In this document: positions 10,401 to 21,390 of the stretch, piece after piece
How the letters are laid out: the number at the start of each line of letters is the position of its first letter
How positions within the stretch are numbered: the first letter of the stretch is position 1
NCBI GenBank assembly: GCA_001598975.1
Contig: BBXU01002363.1
Location: 1-42,125 of the forward strand
Direction of reading: 5' to 3'
Source: Parachlorella kessleri
Taxonomy: Eukaryota; Chlorophyta; Trebouxiophyceae; Chlorellales; Chlorellaceae
DNA: 42,125 bases
The notes under the pieces: generated by a model
What the model was told of the DNA's origin: nothing
What the model saw: only the letters and a program-made list of their open reading frames with translations
Databases searched by the model: none
Translations under genes and position numbers: made by a program

Positions 10401-12371
10401 TGCTTATCTAGATGCGGAGCGGCTGCTGAGAACCCGTCCGTGGGTGTGTTTGCTCTGGGAACAGATGGGCGTGTGCAGACCTGTGCCAAACGCGGTCTGT
10501 GGCAGGCGCGCAAGGCTGGAGCGGCTTCCTCATGCAAGCCATCCATCCTCACAACCAGTGCAGCTCCCGCTGCTGCACCGTGACGGCAAATTTGAGTCTT
10601 TACTGCCCAGTGTTCTGTTGTAGGTGCCCGACTCTGTGAAGGTCAACACTGCCAGCATGCTGCGGGGCTACTGGGACCCCTACCCCATCACGGTAAGCAC
10701 AAGGGGCGTGCCTTGGCTGGCAATGAAACAATTGAGGAGACCTCCTTCCAGGTCAGCTTGCTCGCGTGGGTGCCTGGCAAAACTGCAGGCTGAGGTGGAG
10801 GCGACTCGAGTCCTCTGTCCAGCAGAGCCTGATCCCCGTTGTGTTGGCACTGCAGATGACGTTCTACCCGCCCTGCATGACCCACTCGCTGATCGGCTTG
10901 AAGGGCCCAGGCCAGGTGCTCACGGTGAGTCCAGGACAGCTACTGGCAGCGGCTACTGGCCAGGGGAGCATGGGACATACTGCTGTTTGAGTTTATTGCA
11001 CAACAGTAAGTTTTGCGCTTGTGATCATTTTGCGGTGCTGTGTGCCTGCGAAAGGCCACCAGAACTTCTCTGGCCTTTTGGCCTCCCTCATGATTGTGCT
11101 GTGCTGTGCTGTGCAGGGCGAGCGCGCCGAAGACTGCCCAACCCACCTGTGGCAGATGCATGTGTGCCTGCCGGCCAAGAAGGGCCACACGCGGCTGCTG
11201 TACCGCATGTCCACTGACTTCATGGGCTGGACTGACAAGGTGCCCTTCATTGACAGGTTCTGGCGCTACATTGCCGACAGGGTGAGTGTGGGCCTGCCTG
11301 CCAGCCTGCCAGCCAGCCAAACAGACGTATTAATTGCTTATCTCCGGAAGGTGCTGGGATGGTTAGGGGGAGAGTAGGGAGGTGCTCTTTGCGACTGTGG
11401 CTAGAGGTGCGTTACATAGGTGGGATATGTGGTGTAGCATGTGTTGGTTGTGATGATTTGGAGAGTTGCATTGTTGTGGGCTCACAGGCCACACCAAGGG
11501 CCATATTGGTCGCCGTAGTATTGGCACTTTGCCTGGGACAGTGGATATATGACGAGAAGTGCAGATGATGGCTTGGGCACTCTTGGCTTCACTGCTTGTG
11601 CTTCCCATCATGTTATCCTTGCATTGCATGTCACGCAAGGCCGCGCTGGGCGCCAAGCCCACACCTAGCCCCCACTTGTTTCTGTGTGCACCGGCCGCCC
11701 GAGCAGGTGCTGGGTGAGGACCTGGTGCTGGTGATGGGCCAGCAGGACCGACTGCTACGCGGTGGCGACACTTGGAACGCGCCCGTCAGCTATGACAAGA
11801 TGGGTGAGCGGGACTGCTTGCTTCCAGGGATGGCTTGTGCGACTAGCATTACATGATGAAGCGGAGCTGCAGAATGCAAGAGTGTATGGCAGGTTGGGCA
11901 GGGCATGTGGCTTTCTGAAGTTGTTGCTGCAGCATGCCATACCTGCCTCCATGCTCTCAAAGCTCATCCTCGCTTTCCTTTGCGTTCTGCAGGTGTGCGC
12001 TACCGCCGCTGGCGCAACTCAGTGCAGGTACTTGTGTACTCTATGTGCAGACGCACAGGTGCTTGGGCACCGTACGTCTGGATTGCATGCAAGTGTATGG
12101 GCCCACTTTGTCACTCCCTCCGTCTCGGTGACCGGTCCTGATATATATGACTGTGCTGCTGTTGGTCACTTGCTTCTTGCCTGCAACCAAAGCTTGGCAT
12201 TGCGCATGCCAAATTGGGTGAATGCTTCTTCTTCTGCAGGGCGGCGCAGCGGCCGAGGCCCAAGCGCAGCAGGGGGAGACAGGAGAGGGCGTGACAATGA
12301 CCCGAACAGCCATGTTCAGGGTTGAGGATGATGCATCTGGTGTCTATGTTGATGTCGATGCGCAGAAGTGA
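7435..12371 (+). CDS. CAO: Chlorophyllide a oxygenase, chloroplast precursor
   Basis: Rieske mononuclear-iron oxygenase that converts chlorophyllide a to chlorophyllide b at plastid membranes. Thirteen exons give 630 residues: 7435-7564, 7689-7841, 8148-8293, 8536-8655, 8926-9409, 9815-9913, 10191-10384, 10624-10692, 10856-10924, 11117-11281, 11707-11803, 11993-12027 and 12240-12371. Residues 1-40 look like a chloroplast transit peptide. An N-terminal regulatory helical domain follows (about 45-215), then a linker of Ala and Ser runs (about 220-260). The Rieske ligands are CAHRAC and CPYHGW (about 320-345). The mononuclear iron site is [13 protein letters not shown] (about 421-433), with the family's Asp and two His. 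It ends with a Tyr/Val-rich C-terminus. Length fits the family. Two introns (8294-8535 and 8656-8925) start with GC instead of GT, and no in-phase GT donor exists for the first of them. Confidence 0.95.
8294..8535 (+). other. GC-AG intron 3 of CAO
   Basis: The exon ends EEANQK with AAG|GCGCGC and the next begins GTGGAGCAG (VEQLLSEE), both phase 0. Reading on meets TAA at 8327-8329 with no GT on the way, so a GC donor is the simplest solution. Confidence 0.6.
8656..8925 (+). other. GC-AG intron 4 of CAO
   Basis: Donor CAG|GCAAGT, the classic GC-AG consensus, joined to CCTGCAG|AACCGG in phase 0. It restores a continuous coiled-coil (LHLTQ then [10 protein letters not shown]). Confidence 0.7.
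9121..9150 (+). repeat. AGC codon repeat in CAO linker
   Basis: A run of AGC triplets (about 9127-9149) encodes a poly-Ser stretch inside an alanine-rich linker between the regulatory and catalytic domains. It is a typical slippage-prone low-complexity linker. Confidence 0.8.
9703..9732 (+). repeat. 15-bp tandem duplication in a CAO intron
   Basis: GAGGGGGCAGCTAGT occurs twice without a gap in the intron before exon 9815-9913. A degenerate third start (CTGGGGGC) follows. Confidence 0.85.
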
Positions 12372-13355
12372 GAGCCTGCGAGGCTGGAATGGCTCAAAGG
12401 GGAATTACCCAACGGGGTCCTCCTCACATGGGGAGGCAGAGCCATGCAGCAACTCAAAACAGACAGGAGACATCTGTGCTAGGGAGGCAGGTATGCATGG
12501 TGGCAAAAGGTGATCTTTTACCTGGTGTGCATACTGAGACTCCTTATTCTCGCCAGGCCGCATGGCCGCCCTATGTATTCTTTCATTACTTGCTACACAC
12601 TGTGCTGGCAGAATGGTGCTCCATCGTGGCCTTTGGTGGCGAGGGAGGCACACAGCATGTGTATATGGACTGCATGCGAGGGTTTGGGAGGAGCATGCAA
12701 GGTTTTGTACTTTTGGTAAATGTTGCGAGACCATGAAGCACAGGTGTGCGCAATGGAGGCAACGGTTTCGTGGGCAGTCTAAGCTAGTATCATGTAGGAT
12801 TGGTACTGTTGCAAGTTTTGTCAGTCGTCCCTTGGTGTTGTTTGCCGCTTTGGGTTTTTGCTAGAGACTGCACTACCATGGGTCGGGGGAAGTGCGAGTG
12901 ACTTTGAGAGTTAAGGCGACAGTGAAGAGTTGCTAGCTGTTTGGCTCTGGCTCAGTCATGCTGCAGCCGCCACTGGGGAGCAAGGGTTCATCTTGCTTGC
13001 CCTACCTTGTCAAGGCTGCTGCGAATGCTCGCTGAGAAGCCGAGCTCAGCCTCGTATGCAGAGCTGTCGCTGGACTGCTGTAGCCCTGGTCAGCTTAGCT
13101 TGACCTTGACAGAACCCAAGTTGAGCTGCCGACTCCAGGAATTTTTCCGTTTTTGCAGAATTGAGGTGAACTTGTAACGTTTCTCATCATCTTCAAAAAC
13201 CTGCCTCAATCAGATGACTAAGAGTATGATCACGCCATCTGGAAGTCGTTCATCCACGCTACAGCGCGCTGCTTTTTTAACCCTCAACAGTTATCAGACA
13301 TAGAAATTCCAGCCCTAGCAAACAAGTCAAGTACTGCAGCATCCCATGGCCCCCC
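12372..13355. other. CAO 3' untranslated region and upstream region of the PAN-domain gene
   Basis: About 980 bp with no supported gene. The left part is probably a long CAO 3' tail ending after the TGTAA at 13173-13177. The remaining roughly 180 bp would hold the promoter and leader of the next + strand gene. Confidence 0.5.
13173..13177 (+). terminator. TGTAA polyadenylation signal, likely CAO
   Basis: First TGTAA noticed on the coding strand after the CAO stop, about 800 nt downstream, implying a long 3' untranslated region. Confidence 0.45.
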
Positions 13356-14765
13356 ATGCCTCGCAGCAGATTCAAAACAAACAGGTTAAGCCGAGTTGAG
13401 CGCTTGGTCAAGGCACTGGGGCTGCTATTTGTGGGCATCTGCGTCACCCTAGCCTCGAGACGTTTGCTGGAGAGGGCGACTGCAGCCACTGGCGGCTTCT
13501 TCACTAACACAGACTTGCTTGACGGGCAGGAGCCAGTAGCAGTGAAGGGCAGCAATTCAGCCTTAGCTGTCGTCAAGACCCAGGCAGCTGATGGCAAGCT
13601 AGCAGTTCAGCTGAAGACTTTCAGCCGTCGGGGGACAGTTGCAGCAGCTGCTGCAGATCGTCAGGATGCAGAGGCAGGGCCAGTCACTGGTGCTCAACGG
13701 GCCAGACGGCTTGGGACATACCTGGATTCCGTAAACGGAAAACAAGTTGAGAGGGACCTGCTAGACGAACCCATTCCCAGCGTGAGTGCTGGTTTGAAAA
13801 CCCTTTTATTGCAGGCAATGCGTACCAATAGCTTACTGACTTTACATACTTGCAGAGGGATATTGTAGCTAAATGACTTGTGTGTTTTACCCTCTGAACA
13901 GGACTGCCACGCCGAAGCAAACTCCGATTATGCGGGCCCGGCCCTGACGTGGGGTCTTACCTATAAGAAGAGATCGGCAGCAGCATGCTGCCAAGCCTGC
14001 AAAGAGGTGCTGGTTCTAACCTGCATGTACTCGTGTGCATGCGTTCTGCACAGGTTGACAGTCTTGTACTAGTATCAAATAAATTTTCATTGCGCTGTTG
14101 GTAACATCACTAACCCTCACTTGCCTGCGCTGAAGTTCAAGCCCACCGCTGACGGCCGGCGCTGCAACGTGTGGGTGTTCTGTCCCGATCCATCGGGGGT
14201 GTGCTGGGTAAGCCTGGCCCCAGGATGCGGTGACTGGCAACGCGATGCCCACGCAGCAGCTTGGCTGGCCATTTCTTCCAAGAATAGGTGTTGTGCCCGC
14301 AAGGGTGGTGAAATGCTTACCTGAGTGTACTTCCATGAACTGGGGAGGCTCAGGGGGCTTCTTGGTAACATATGGCTCGACTGCTTTTGCATTACTGTCA
14401 TGACATGGTTGTTCTGGCTGGGCAACGATGAGGCCGCTGTTATTGTTGCTTGCAGTCTGCTGACATTTGGAATCACACATCTGGAGAATGCTGGCTGAAA
14501 TTCCAGAAAAAGTGGGACAAGAAGACCGACCGCAGGTTAGTCTCCTGTTCCCACAGGGTCACAAAGGTTGTCCATTTTCCCTCGTTTCTGCCGGGCACCT
14601 AATGACACGGCGGCAGATTTTAGTATCACTTAGAGAGCTACATTTTGCTGCAGATCGACGAACCTAGTGGTGAACAGCAGGGGGAAGTATCCACCGCAGT
14701 TCAGGAAGGAACACAAGACCGCTCCACCTCTCATACCATGGATATCCGGTGTGGTGCTGCAATAA
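13356..14765 (+). CDS. Type II membrane protein with PAN/Apple-like cysteine-rich domain
   Basis: Five exons in phase (13356-13781, 13902-14006, 14136-14207, 14456-14535, 14654-14765) give 264 residues. A short basic N-terminus precedes one hydrophobic segment (ALGLLFVGICVTLA, about residues 20-33), which suggests a signal anchor with the rest in the secretory lumen. A variable Ala/Lys-rich stalk follows. The C-terminal half (about 143-264) has eight cysteines in the pattern DCHAE, SAAACCQAC, RRCNVWVFC, GVCW and GECW, which resembles the PAN_4/Apple fold used for protein or carbohydrate binding. It ends with KTAPPLIPWISGVVLQ. From memory, land plants have proteins with a similar cysteine pattern and a similar PW.SGV tail, which suggests a conserved green-lineage family of unknown role. 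No catalytic motif is seen. A second upstream ATG at 13346 is out of frame. Confidence 0.8.
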
Positions 14766-15695
14766 GCACAGGGTGTGCATGACCCAGCTAAACCGCGTAT
14801 AGTAGTTTCAGAGCACAGCGATTGCTGTTATTGCAGGGTAGGGCCAGTTGTGTGCTCGGTCGGTGGGGGTTTAGGCTTGGTACCTTATAAGCTAGGTGGG
14901 TGCTCGTAGACCAGAACTGTTAAACGTGCCAGCGCATTCCTGATTGATATCTGCCCCTAAACTTTTCTAGCTATCTTCTATCCCCTTGTTATGCACCCGT
15001 GCACCAAATACCCACGACCATCACCAGTTCCACACTTCGGAGTTGGGGCGATAGGTCACCCCATGCCGAAGCCCAAATACTTGGCAAGTCCCTTGAGGCA
15101 ACCTTACACATAGTCCTGACCTCACAGTCACAGCTATACGCTCCCTCTTCGTAGTACCTGTCGCCCTTCACCTAGATCAACAACCTAACTAGAGGATAGA
15201 GGTCCCAGATCAGTGCAGTCACCAGTCGGGAGACCAAGGGAGCTTGGCAATGCCGTGCTGGTCGCACCCAGTACTGCTATTTAGGTGACAGGGTAGTACT
15301 GTGTGCTAGGGTATCAGGCCTGCATAAGTGATGCCGTAGGCTGGCAGCTTGGGGGCGTGGACCTATGAATCAGTAAGCAAAGGCCAAAGAATTGAGAACA
15401 AGGCTGAACAACACATTTGATCCAATAAGGGGGCAATAGCTGTAAAAGATCAAAGAGCCTAATTGATGAAGGCCAGCTTGTGACTGGTGAGCTGGTCTGA
15501 GATGCTTTGAGCTCTTGATCTGAGCAGGCCGCGCAGGCACAGCACGGGGAATTTTCGAACCGAAAGGGGCTGTCCTGGCGCAGGTAAGCTCGCCTATTTG
15601 CATGAGGCACTGAGTTCTTGTTTCAAAAAATCCTCAAGCCAACTGGAGAGGAACGTGACTGTGGTGCCTTCGTGCCAAACCTGTCATTGTGCACC
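14766..15695. other. Intergenic region between PAN-domain and secreted-orphan genes
   Basis: About 930 bp without a supported ORF. It would hold the 3' tail of the PAN-domain gene (TGTAA at 15441-15445) and the promoter of the next gene. Nothing else is recognised. Confidence 0.5.
15441..15445 (+). terminator. TGTAA polyadenylation signal, possibly of the PAN-domain gene
   Basis: TGTAAAAG lies 676 nt past the stop at 14765 and is the only TGTAA noticed before the next start codon. Confidence 0.35.
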
Positions 15696-17773
15696 ATGGT
15701 AAGCAACGTTGCGTGGCAGGGTGGGCTTCAGCTGGCCCCGCCTGGCAACCTTTGCAGGGCTCAATTGCACAGTTGCTGATCGATACAGTGTCACGTTTGA
15801 GGCGCCGTGCTTAACTTTTCCTCTGGCAGGGGCTATCAGTGGCACTGGTTGCCGTCCTCCTCAGCGCAGCAGCCACAGCCGAAGCGGGGCCCTGTGCTGA
15901 GGAAGCCTGTGCTGCAGCTATCTGCTCCTCAGCTTATGCAAACAGTGCAGCAGAGTTCCCGTACACGATCGATTACACGACAACCGGGGATGCTGAGAGC
16001 ACAACCTTTGTGTTCAAGGTACGCTGCTGAGTTTCATAAAGCCAACTGCAGGGGCTGTAAGTTTGTCTCTTTTTGGTATCTACCTCTTTTTGGTACCTAC
16101 CAAAGTCATGCTTGTTTTATCTGCTTGCCTACTATGCACTCACTGAGCAGACGCACAGCATGTCTCCATTTCTTCAGACCTAGGTAACCTCTTCCCTATT
16201 GTTGTCCGGCCCACCCTTGCGCAGGTATGCTCCCTTCCCTGCAAGGCTGGTGACGCCTTCTGCCAGCCACTCGCCAATTTGCAGCTGCGACTGGCGGACC
16301 CGCTACTGAGTAGCCCTGGCAGCTTCTTACATCTGCAAGCTAGCCTAGAGTCCGGTTGCAGCCCGGAAGGGCCCGGCCTTGTCTTCAACTCAACGTTATT
16401 GACACGACTGTCCACTGCAGACCCAGCGCAGGTGATCCTGCTTCACTTCAGCATCGTTGCTTTGACGCGTCGTCACTTGTCCCAGGATCTTGTATTAAAC
16501 ACAAGTTGATCATATACTTCACTGGGAATTGGCAGACTGCCGATGCCTTCTAACCACGTAAGACAGTGCCATTGCTATAGCACAAGGTGGTTGTGCGGTG
16601 ACTATGTGCAGGGCGAGACTTGTGGCGTGTTCAGTGTTTCCGTGCTTAATGGAGGGGTGCCAAGCACAGACGACGTGCCAACAGTGCCACCACAGCAGCT
16701 GCGATTGCGGGACATCTGCCAGCAGAATGTAACACTTGTGGACAAGCATGGGCAGCCGCTATATGATTTGGCCAGCCAAGCCCCCGCCTGCCTGTAAGTT
16801 TCTGCAAAGCTAGCTAGCTCCTTGCGTGTTGTATCGCAGGGGTTGCAGTGGGGGTTTGCTGCCCTCTTGCCACCATGCGATACTGGCTATGTGCACTTGT
16901 AAGCATCACTCCGCACATCCCGTCGTCCGCCTGGGTGGTGGCTCACTCCATGCTCACTGTACCCTGCCTGGTACCCCCTTCAGATTTATTGCAGAGCTGG
17001 AGGATGGCACTTCAGGGTTTGGAATCATTTCCGATAAGACAGGAGACAGGTTTGTGCGTGCATCACCCACGAAGCAATCATGGCCCTCCACCAGGCTCCA
17101 GCCTGCCTTGCATGCACAATGTTACACCTCCACGCGCACGATGCCAGCTACCCCCGGTGTGGGTCGGTGGACGCCCTGACTGTTGCACTAGTTCTAGCAC
17201 GAACCAAGCACCCTGCACGCCTGGCAGCCTCTTCAGCCCCTGCACCTTTTGATTTTCAGGGTAGAAGCGGCCTTCCAGGTGGATTCCTTGGTAAACAACA
17301 CCCAGCTCTGCAGCGACTACTGGCAGCAGTCCAGGCGGCAGTATGCCGCCACCAGTCCCAATGCCGCATACCGCGTGGGCCTGAAGGCAGTTCTGCGCAG
17401 CATTGCAGTGGCGCTGGGTGACATCCCAGAGCCCCAGGTGCAGTCGATCTCTACCCTCTGTGTTTCTACCGAGGGCAGCACCGACAAGCTGCTGCGGTCC
17501 ACAGCTGTGGTATCTGTCCCGGCTGACATAGTGGATCTGTACCTAGAGTACCTGGGCGATGAAGTGGCTGGTGGCAGCTTCCGTGAGGCAGTTGGTGAGT
17601 TTGGTGGCCCGGCAGCTTGGCTACCCACACCTATGAGGTACACCACAGAGGAGTATGAGGCGGTGTGCTTGGTGGGTGATGCCAATGCTGCATGTGCGCC
17701 AACCACCTGGGACCCTAGCACAGCAGAGCCACTCCTTTACACAGAGGCATCTGCTGGGTCTGGTTGGAAATGA
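15696..17773 (+). CDS. Secreted cysteine-containing protein, unrecognised; start codon forms its own exon
   Basis: Six exons in phase give 386 residues: 15696-15698, 15830-16018, 16225-16431, 16612-16793, 16984-17049 and 17260-17773. The first coding exon is the ATG alone, followed at once by a consensus donor (ATG|GTAAGC). Splicing places it before GLSVALVAVLLSAAATAEA, a clear signal peptide with an AEA cleavage site. The mature part has spaced cysteines (CAEEACAAAIC, VCSLPC, GETCGVF, DICQQN, QLCSDYW) and potential N-glycosylation sites (NST, NVT, NNT), fitting an extracellular or lumenal protein. A repeated theme of hydrophobic strand plus Cys suggests beta-sandwich modules. I considered the pherophorin family of algal cell-wall glycoproteins but see no proline-rich rod or diagnostic motif. 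If the ATG-only exon is wrong, the fallback start is Met at 15839, which shortens the signal peptide. Confidence 0.72.
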
Positions 17774-18529
17774 GCAGTGGCACAGGGGCCTGAACCCAAA
17801 CACATATGATAGCAAGTCCTACTAGAGTGTTCTGCAATGATGTGTGGGACGATTTGGTGAGTCCTGAGAGACTTCTGTTAGGTCAGTTGGCAGCAGGTGC
17901 TTCAGTTCGTCATGTTATGCAACGGTGTTGGCGTTGCCAGTTGCAGGTTTCTTGAGAGTTCTGCGCTTTGCATTTTATCTGTCGAGTGTAGTCTACCCCT
18001 ACCTCGTGGCATTCTAGAAGGCAATGCCTTCCATGCCTCTGTTCCTTGTGGGCAAGAGTGCTACGGTGCACTGTGGAGTCAAGGCTATTATTCACACTCC
18101 ATGCGCCAGATAGTTTGCGTTCATATGCTGTGCTTCATCTGTTGTCTATAGGTTCCGAAAGAAAGACGGTCTGATGGATGCTTTCAAAGTAGCCTAGGGC
18201 CGGCATTCTCCTAGGTGTTGCAGGTTGCTTGGGGGTTCATAACCTTGCACCTCATGCATTGTGTTTGCATGATGATAAGCAGTAGCTTGCACACTGACAG
18301 AGCTTGCTCTTCAAAGAAGAGAGCTGATCGGACGATTTAATAACTGAGATCCGGCCTGTCCCTCCTCAGGCTTGTGACGGTGACAACTTTGTCCAATGTG
18401 CCCATGTGGCGGGACCATTCGTGACAGGCTCAGCATGTTTCAGCCCTTCGATGTGTAGTCCCAGTTTGTGTAGACCTTGCAGGCTGCAATTGTGTGCTGG
18501 TTTGCGCCCCGCAAAGTGCCGCAGCCGTC
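17774..18529. other. Intergenic region before TIM23
   Basis: About 756 bp with no supported gene. It would contain the 3' tail of the secreted orphan and the TIM23 promoter. I noticed no + strand TGTAA here, so the end of the upstream transcript is unmarked. Confidence 0.45.
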
Positions 18530-20030
18530 ATGGGAATCTTTGACAGACTTCGGGGCCGTAGGGACCAGCCAGCAGCAGAGGAGGACCCTGCAGCGGCAGC
18601 AGCAGCGGCAGCCGTTTCACCAAGCTTGGACTTGGATGTTGGGAGGCAGCAAGAGGCGCTGATAGACCCCTCACGAACAATAAACACCGAAGTCACCCCG
18701 GGCGTGTCATTCCGGCCTGAAGAGCAGACCAGGCTGTATAATCCATATGAAGGTTGGTGCCTAGGTTGTTTTGGGGCTGGGTTCGCAGGGGTGTAGTCAT
18801 CGTGGCATGCGTTTGCATGTCACGCTGCATACCAAAAGCCTTGTGCTGGCTGGTGGTGGACAACTGTCCTCTTTGTTGCACAGAGTGCACCAATCCAGAA
18901 GTGTTCCCGTACCTGCGAGTGCCTGACATGGGCCGGGTCTGTGCTTTGCAGGGCTCGGCGCTGCTTTGGACAGGACACGGGGTGCGCCCGCAAGCGCGTA
19001 CAAGCTGCCCTCCCAACCAGAGTTCTTGTTCTCAGAAGAGGCGCACGTGCGGAAGAGGAGCTGGAGTGAGAACCTGACATATTATACGGGGGTGGGGTAC
19101 TTGGGAGGTGAGGTGGGGATATTGAGGGCCACGGGAGACTCTTTGCACCCCCTTCCTTTCACACACTCGCCCAGCCTTAAAAAAGAAAGTGTGCAGGGTT
19201 AGGTATCATAGTGGGCGTTTCTGAGTTGAGCTGCTCTCATCAGCAGCAGGTTGATTGCTGTCTCAAGAGTGTGGAAGGCAGAGCAGTGCTGGAGCCAAGG
19301 AGGGTTGATGTTCCCGAAGTTACCTAGGAGTTGCTGCGGCAGCGCGCTCACTCGGGACATACCATAAGCCGCAGGTGCTGTGCTGGGCGGCAGCAGGGGT
19401 GCCTACACAGCTGTCCTCTCCCCCGTGGCTGTGGCGGGTGTGGACACCACGAGGCTTCGAGTCAATCAGCTTCTCAACACCTCGGGCAAGCTGGGGCGCA
19501 GTGCAGGTGCGTGGCACGGCAGTGGGGCGATGCCTCGGCAGTGGGCGATGCCTGGTGGTTTTGGGGTCCAGGGCGCGGCCGCTAGTTGTGAGGTCCAAGC
19601 CCCATACGCTACGGGCCGGCTGGTTGTGCGGACAATGGGCTCTGTTTGCTAGACCGTTCATTGCGCCTGGTTCTACGCACATCAAAGTCTGCCGCCAAAC
19701 ATGTATGGGCCTGCCGTGGGGCCAGTGCATGCATGATGATTATGATTTGTGCCTTTCACCTTGCATGACACTGTCTCCTTGGTCCTGTGTCCTGCAGGCA
19801 ACTCGCTGGGCGTGCTGGGCCTGTTCTTTGCCAGCTTCGAGAGCCTGCTGGGTCACTTGGCAGATGGCCAGGTTCCAGACGAAGCAGTGACCGTTGGAGC
19901 AGGCGCGGCAACGGGGGCGCTTTTCCGCAGCGTGCGGGGGCCACGGCAAGCACTGGTGGCGGGAGCCCTGGGCAGCGTGGGGGGCGGGCTGCTAGTGGCG
20001 GCGCGAACCTACATCAACCGCGGCCTTTAG
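18530..20030 (+). CDS. TIM23: Mitochondrial import inner membrane translocase subunit Tim23
   Basis: Channel subunit of the TIM23 complex, which moves presequence proteins across the inner mitochondrial membrane. Four exons in phase (18530-18752, 18952-19107, 19375-19506, 19798-20030) give 247 residues. The N-terminal about 70 residues are hydrophilic with an Ala run, as in the intermembrane-space segment of the family. Then come [14 protein letters not shown] and [16 protein letters not shown], the conserved approach to helix 1. The Tim17/Tim22/Tim23 domain follows, with [37 protein letters not shown] and Gly-rich helices ([34 protein letters not shown]). Exon 2 is joined directly to exon 1, because any exon drawn in the 18895-18951 stretch breaks the frame. 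The ATG follows CCGTC, and no upstream in-frame ATG is better. Confidence 0.93.
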
Positions 20031-20406
20031 TCTAGTCTGGTCTAGCAGCGTACCGCCACCTGACCATGCTGCCGTGAGTCTCCCAAGCGGCCTTTGAAAG
20101 TGATATATAGTTCTGCACTTGGTTTTGAGGCCCTTTACCGGCTGGAGGCCTATGCGGTAGCAGCAGGGACGGCGGCGCAGGGAGCGTAGCAGCGATGAAA
20201 GCTGTTGCTGCTTTTGAGTGCGGCTGGATCGACTGCTTGGAAGAATGGGGCCTTGGCAAGTCTGTGCTTATGGTGTGCTTGCGTTATGTTTGCCTGCTTT
20301 AATGTTGGGGTGGATGGTGCATGAGATGTATCCTCCACATTGGCCTGCTAGTACTGTGCTCTGTATTGGACAGATCTGTTAGGTGTACCTGAGATACCGG
20401 AGGGAT

Positions 20407-20411
20407 TGTAA
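20407..20411 (+). terminator. TGTAA polyadenylation signal of TIM23
   Basis: TGTAAGCG lies about 377 nt past the TIM23 stop, with a second TGTAA at 20432. Confidence 0.5.
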
Positions 20412-21253
20412 GCGAAGGTTTGTCATATCACTGTAAACAAGGCATTGTTAATGATGGCAGGAGGAGCGAACTGTTGACAGGACAGGATGCAGTTGCGCTC
20501 TGGATCTGGCCAAAGTAGTTCTGATCCAGTACTCTCTCCGGGACAAGGTATGGCCTGTGAAACAGCAGGTGAAGCTGGAACTGAGCCAGTGGGGAACAGG
20601 AGGCGATGCACGGAACGCAGCCGGCAGCACTTGGCTAGACTAGGGGCTTAAAAGCGTTTTCCATGCCCGTAGTGCAATGACATCAGTGTCAGAACGTCGC
20701 ATATGTCTGGTGTATCTGGCGATAAGTTACATCACAGCAGCGACTAGGACCCAGCCTTTACAAAAAGCAGTAGGTAACTGAGGAGCAGAACTCATTCTGC
20801 CTTCCTTGACCAGAGACTACAAGGCAGATCTACCGGCGCGAGCGAATGGCCCAAAGGCTCTGAGGGGGCTAGAACAACAAAAGGAACGCTAGAACAAGGG
20901 GAGCACAAAGGGAATTTCAAAAGAAGACTGTAACTGCCCATTATCAGAGCTGCAGATGAAATATGTACCATGACCCTGAGGGATGCCTAGCTGCACACCC
21001 AACCAATTGCAATGGCTAAGGCCGTGAAAAGGACCACAGGTACGTATGCAAAAAGAACAGACGAAACTGAGGTACGCGATACACGCAACTGCAGTTCACC
21101 AGAAAAGGGGCACAGGAGGACTACAAACACATACGCAGAAAAGAGGCACGCGCTGAGGTACCCAGAGGCGACTGAGTAAACGAAAAAAGGGGCAAATCCA
21201 CTGAGGCAATGCTGGGGATTCTACACGGAAAAGCAAGACAGCCATGCAGCAAT

Positions 21254-21258
21254 TTACA
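21254..21258 (-). terminator. TGTAA polyadenylation signal of the phosphatase
   Basis: Reads TGTAA on the - strand, about 133 nt past the phosphatase stop at 21391. Further copies occur downstream. Confidence 0.5.
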
Positions 21259-21390
21259 CGCACAGAAGGTATATTCCATGCTGCCCTTCACAAGCAGCAA
21301 AGCCATAGGTATACAATATATCCCCGGTGACACGAGCACCATCAACAGGCGAATCAGCCCGGTTGGTGCTTGCTGGGAAGACAAGCCTCC

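Larger units (their letters stand above)
20031..21390. other. Convergent 3' region between TIM23 and the phosphatase
   Basis: About 1.36 kb between two stop codons that face each other. On + there are TGTAA motifs at 20407-20411 and 20432-20436; on - at 21258-21254, 20762-20758 and 20731-20727. The stretch is A-rich on + around 20830-21200. No gene is supported. Confidence 0.55.

Noticed and set aside
12372..13355. Several 60-120 codon open frames in the CAO 3' region
   Set aside because: They overlap each other on both strands, lack motifs, and are explained by a long 3' untranslated region.
18895..18951. Possible extra TIM23 exon (acceptor TTGCACAG, frame ...[11 protein letters not shown])
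   Set aside because: Including it leaves no usable intron before the next exon and breaks the frame, whereas a direct join gives NPYEGLGAALD in phase.
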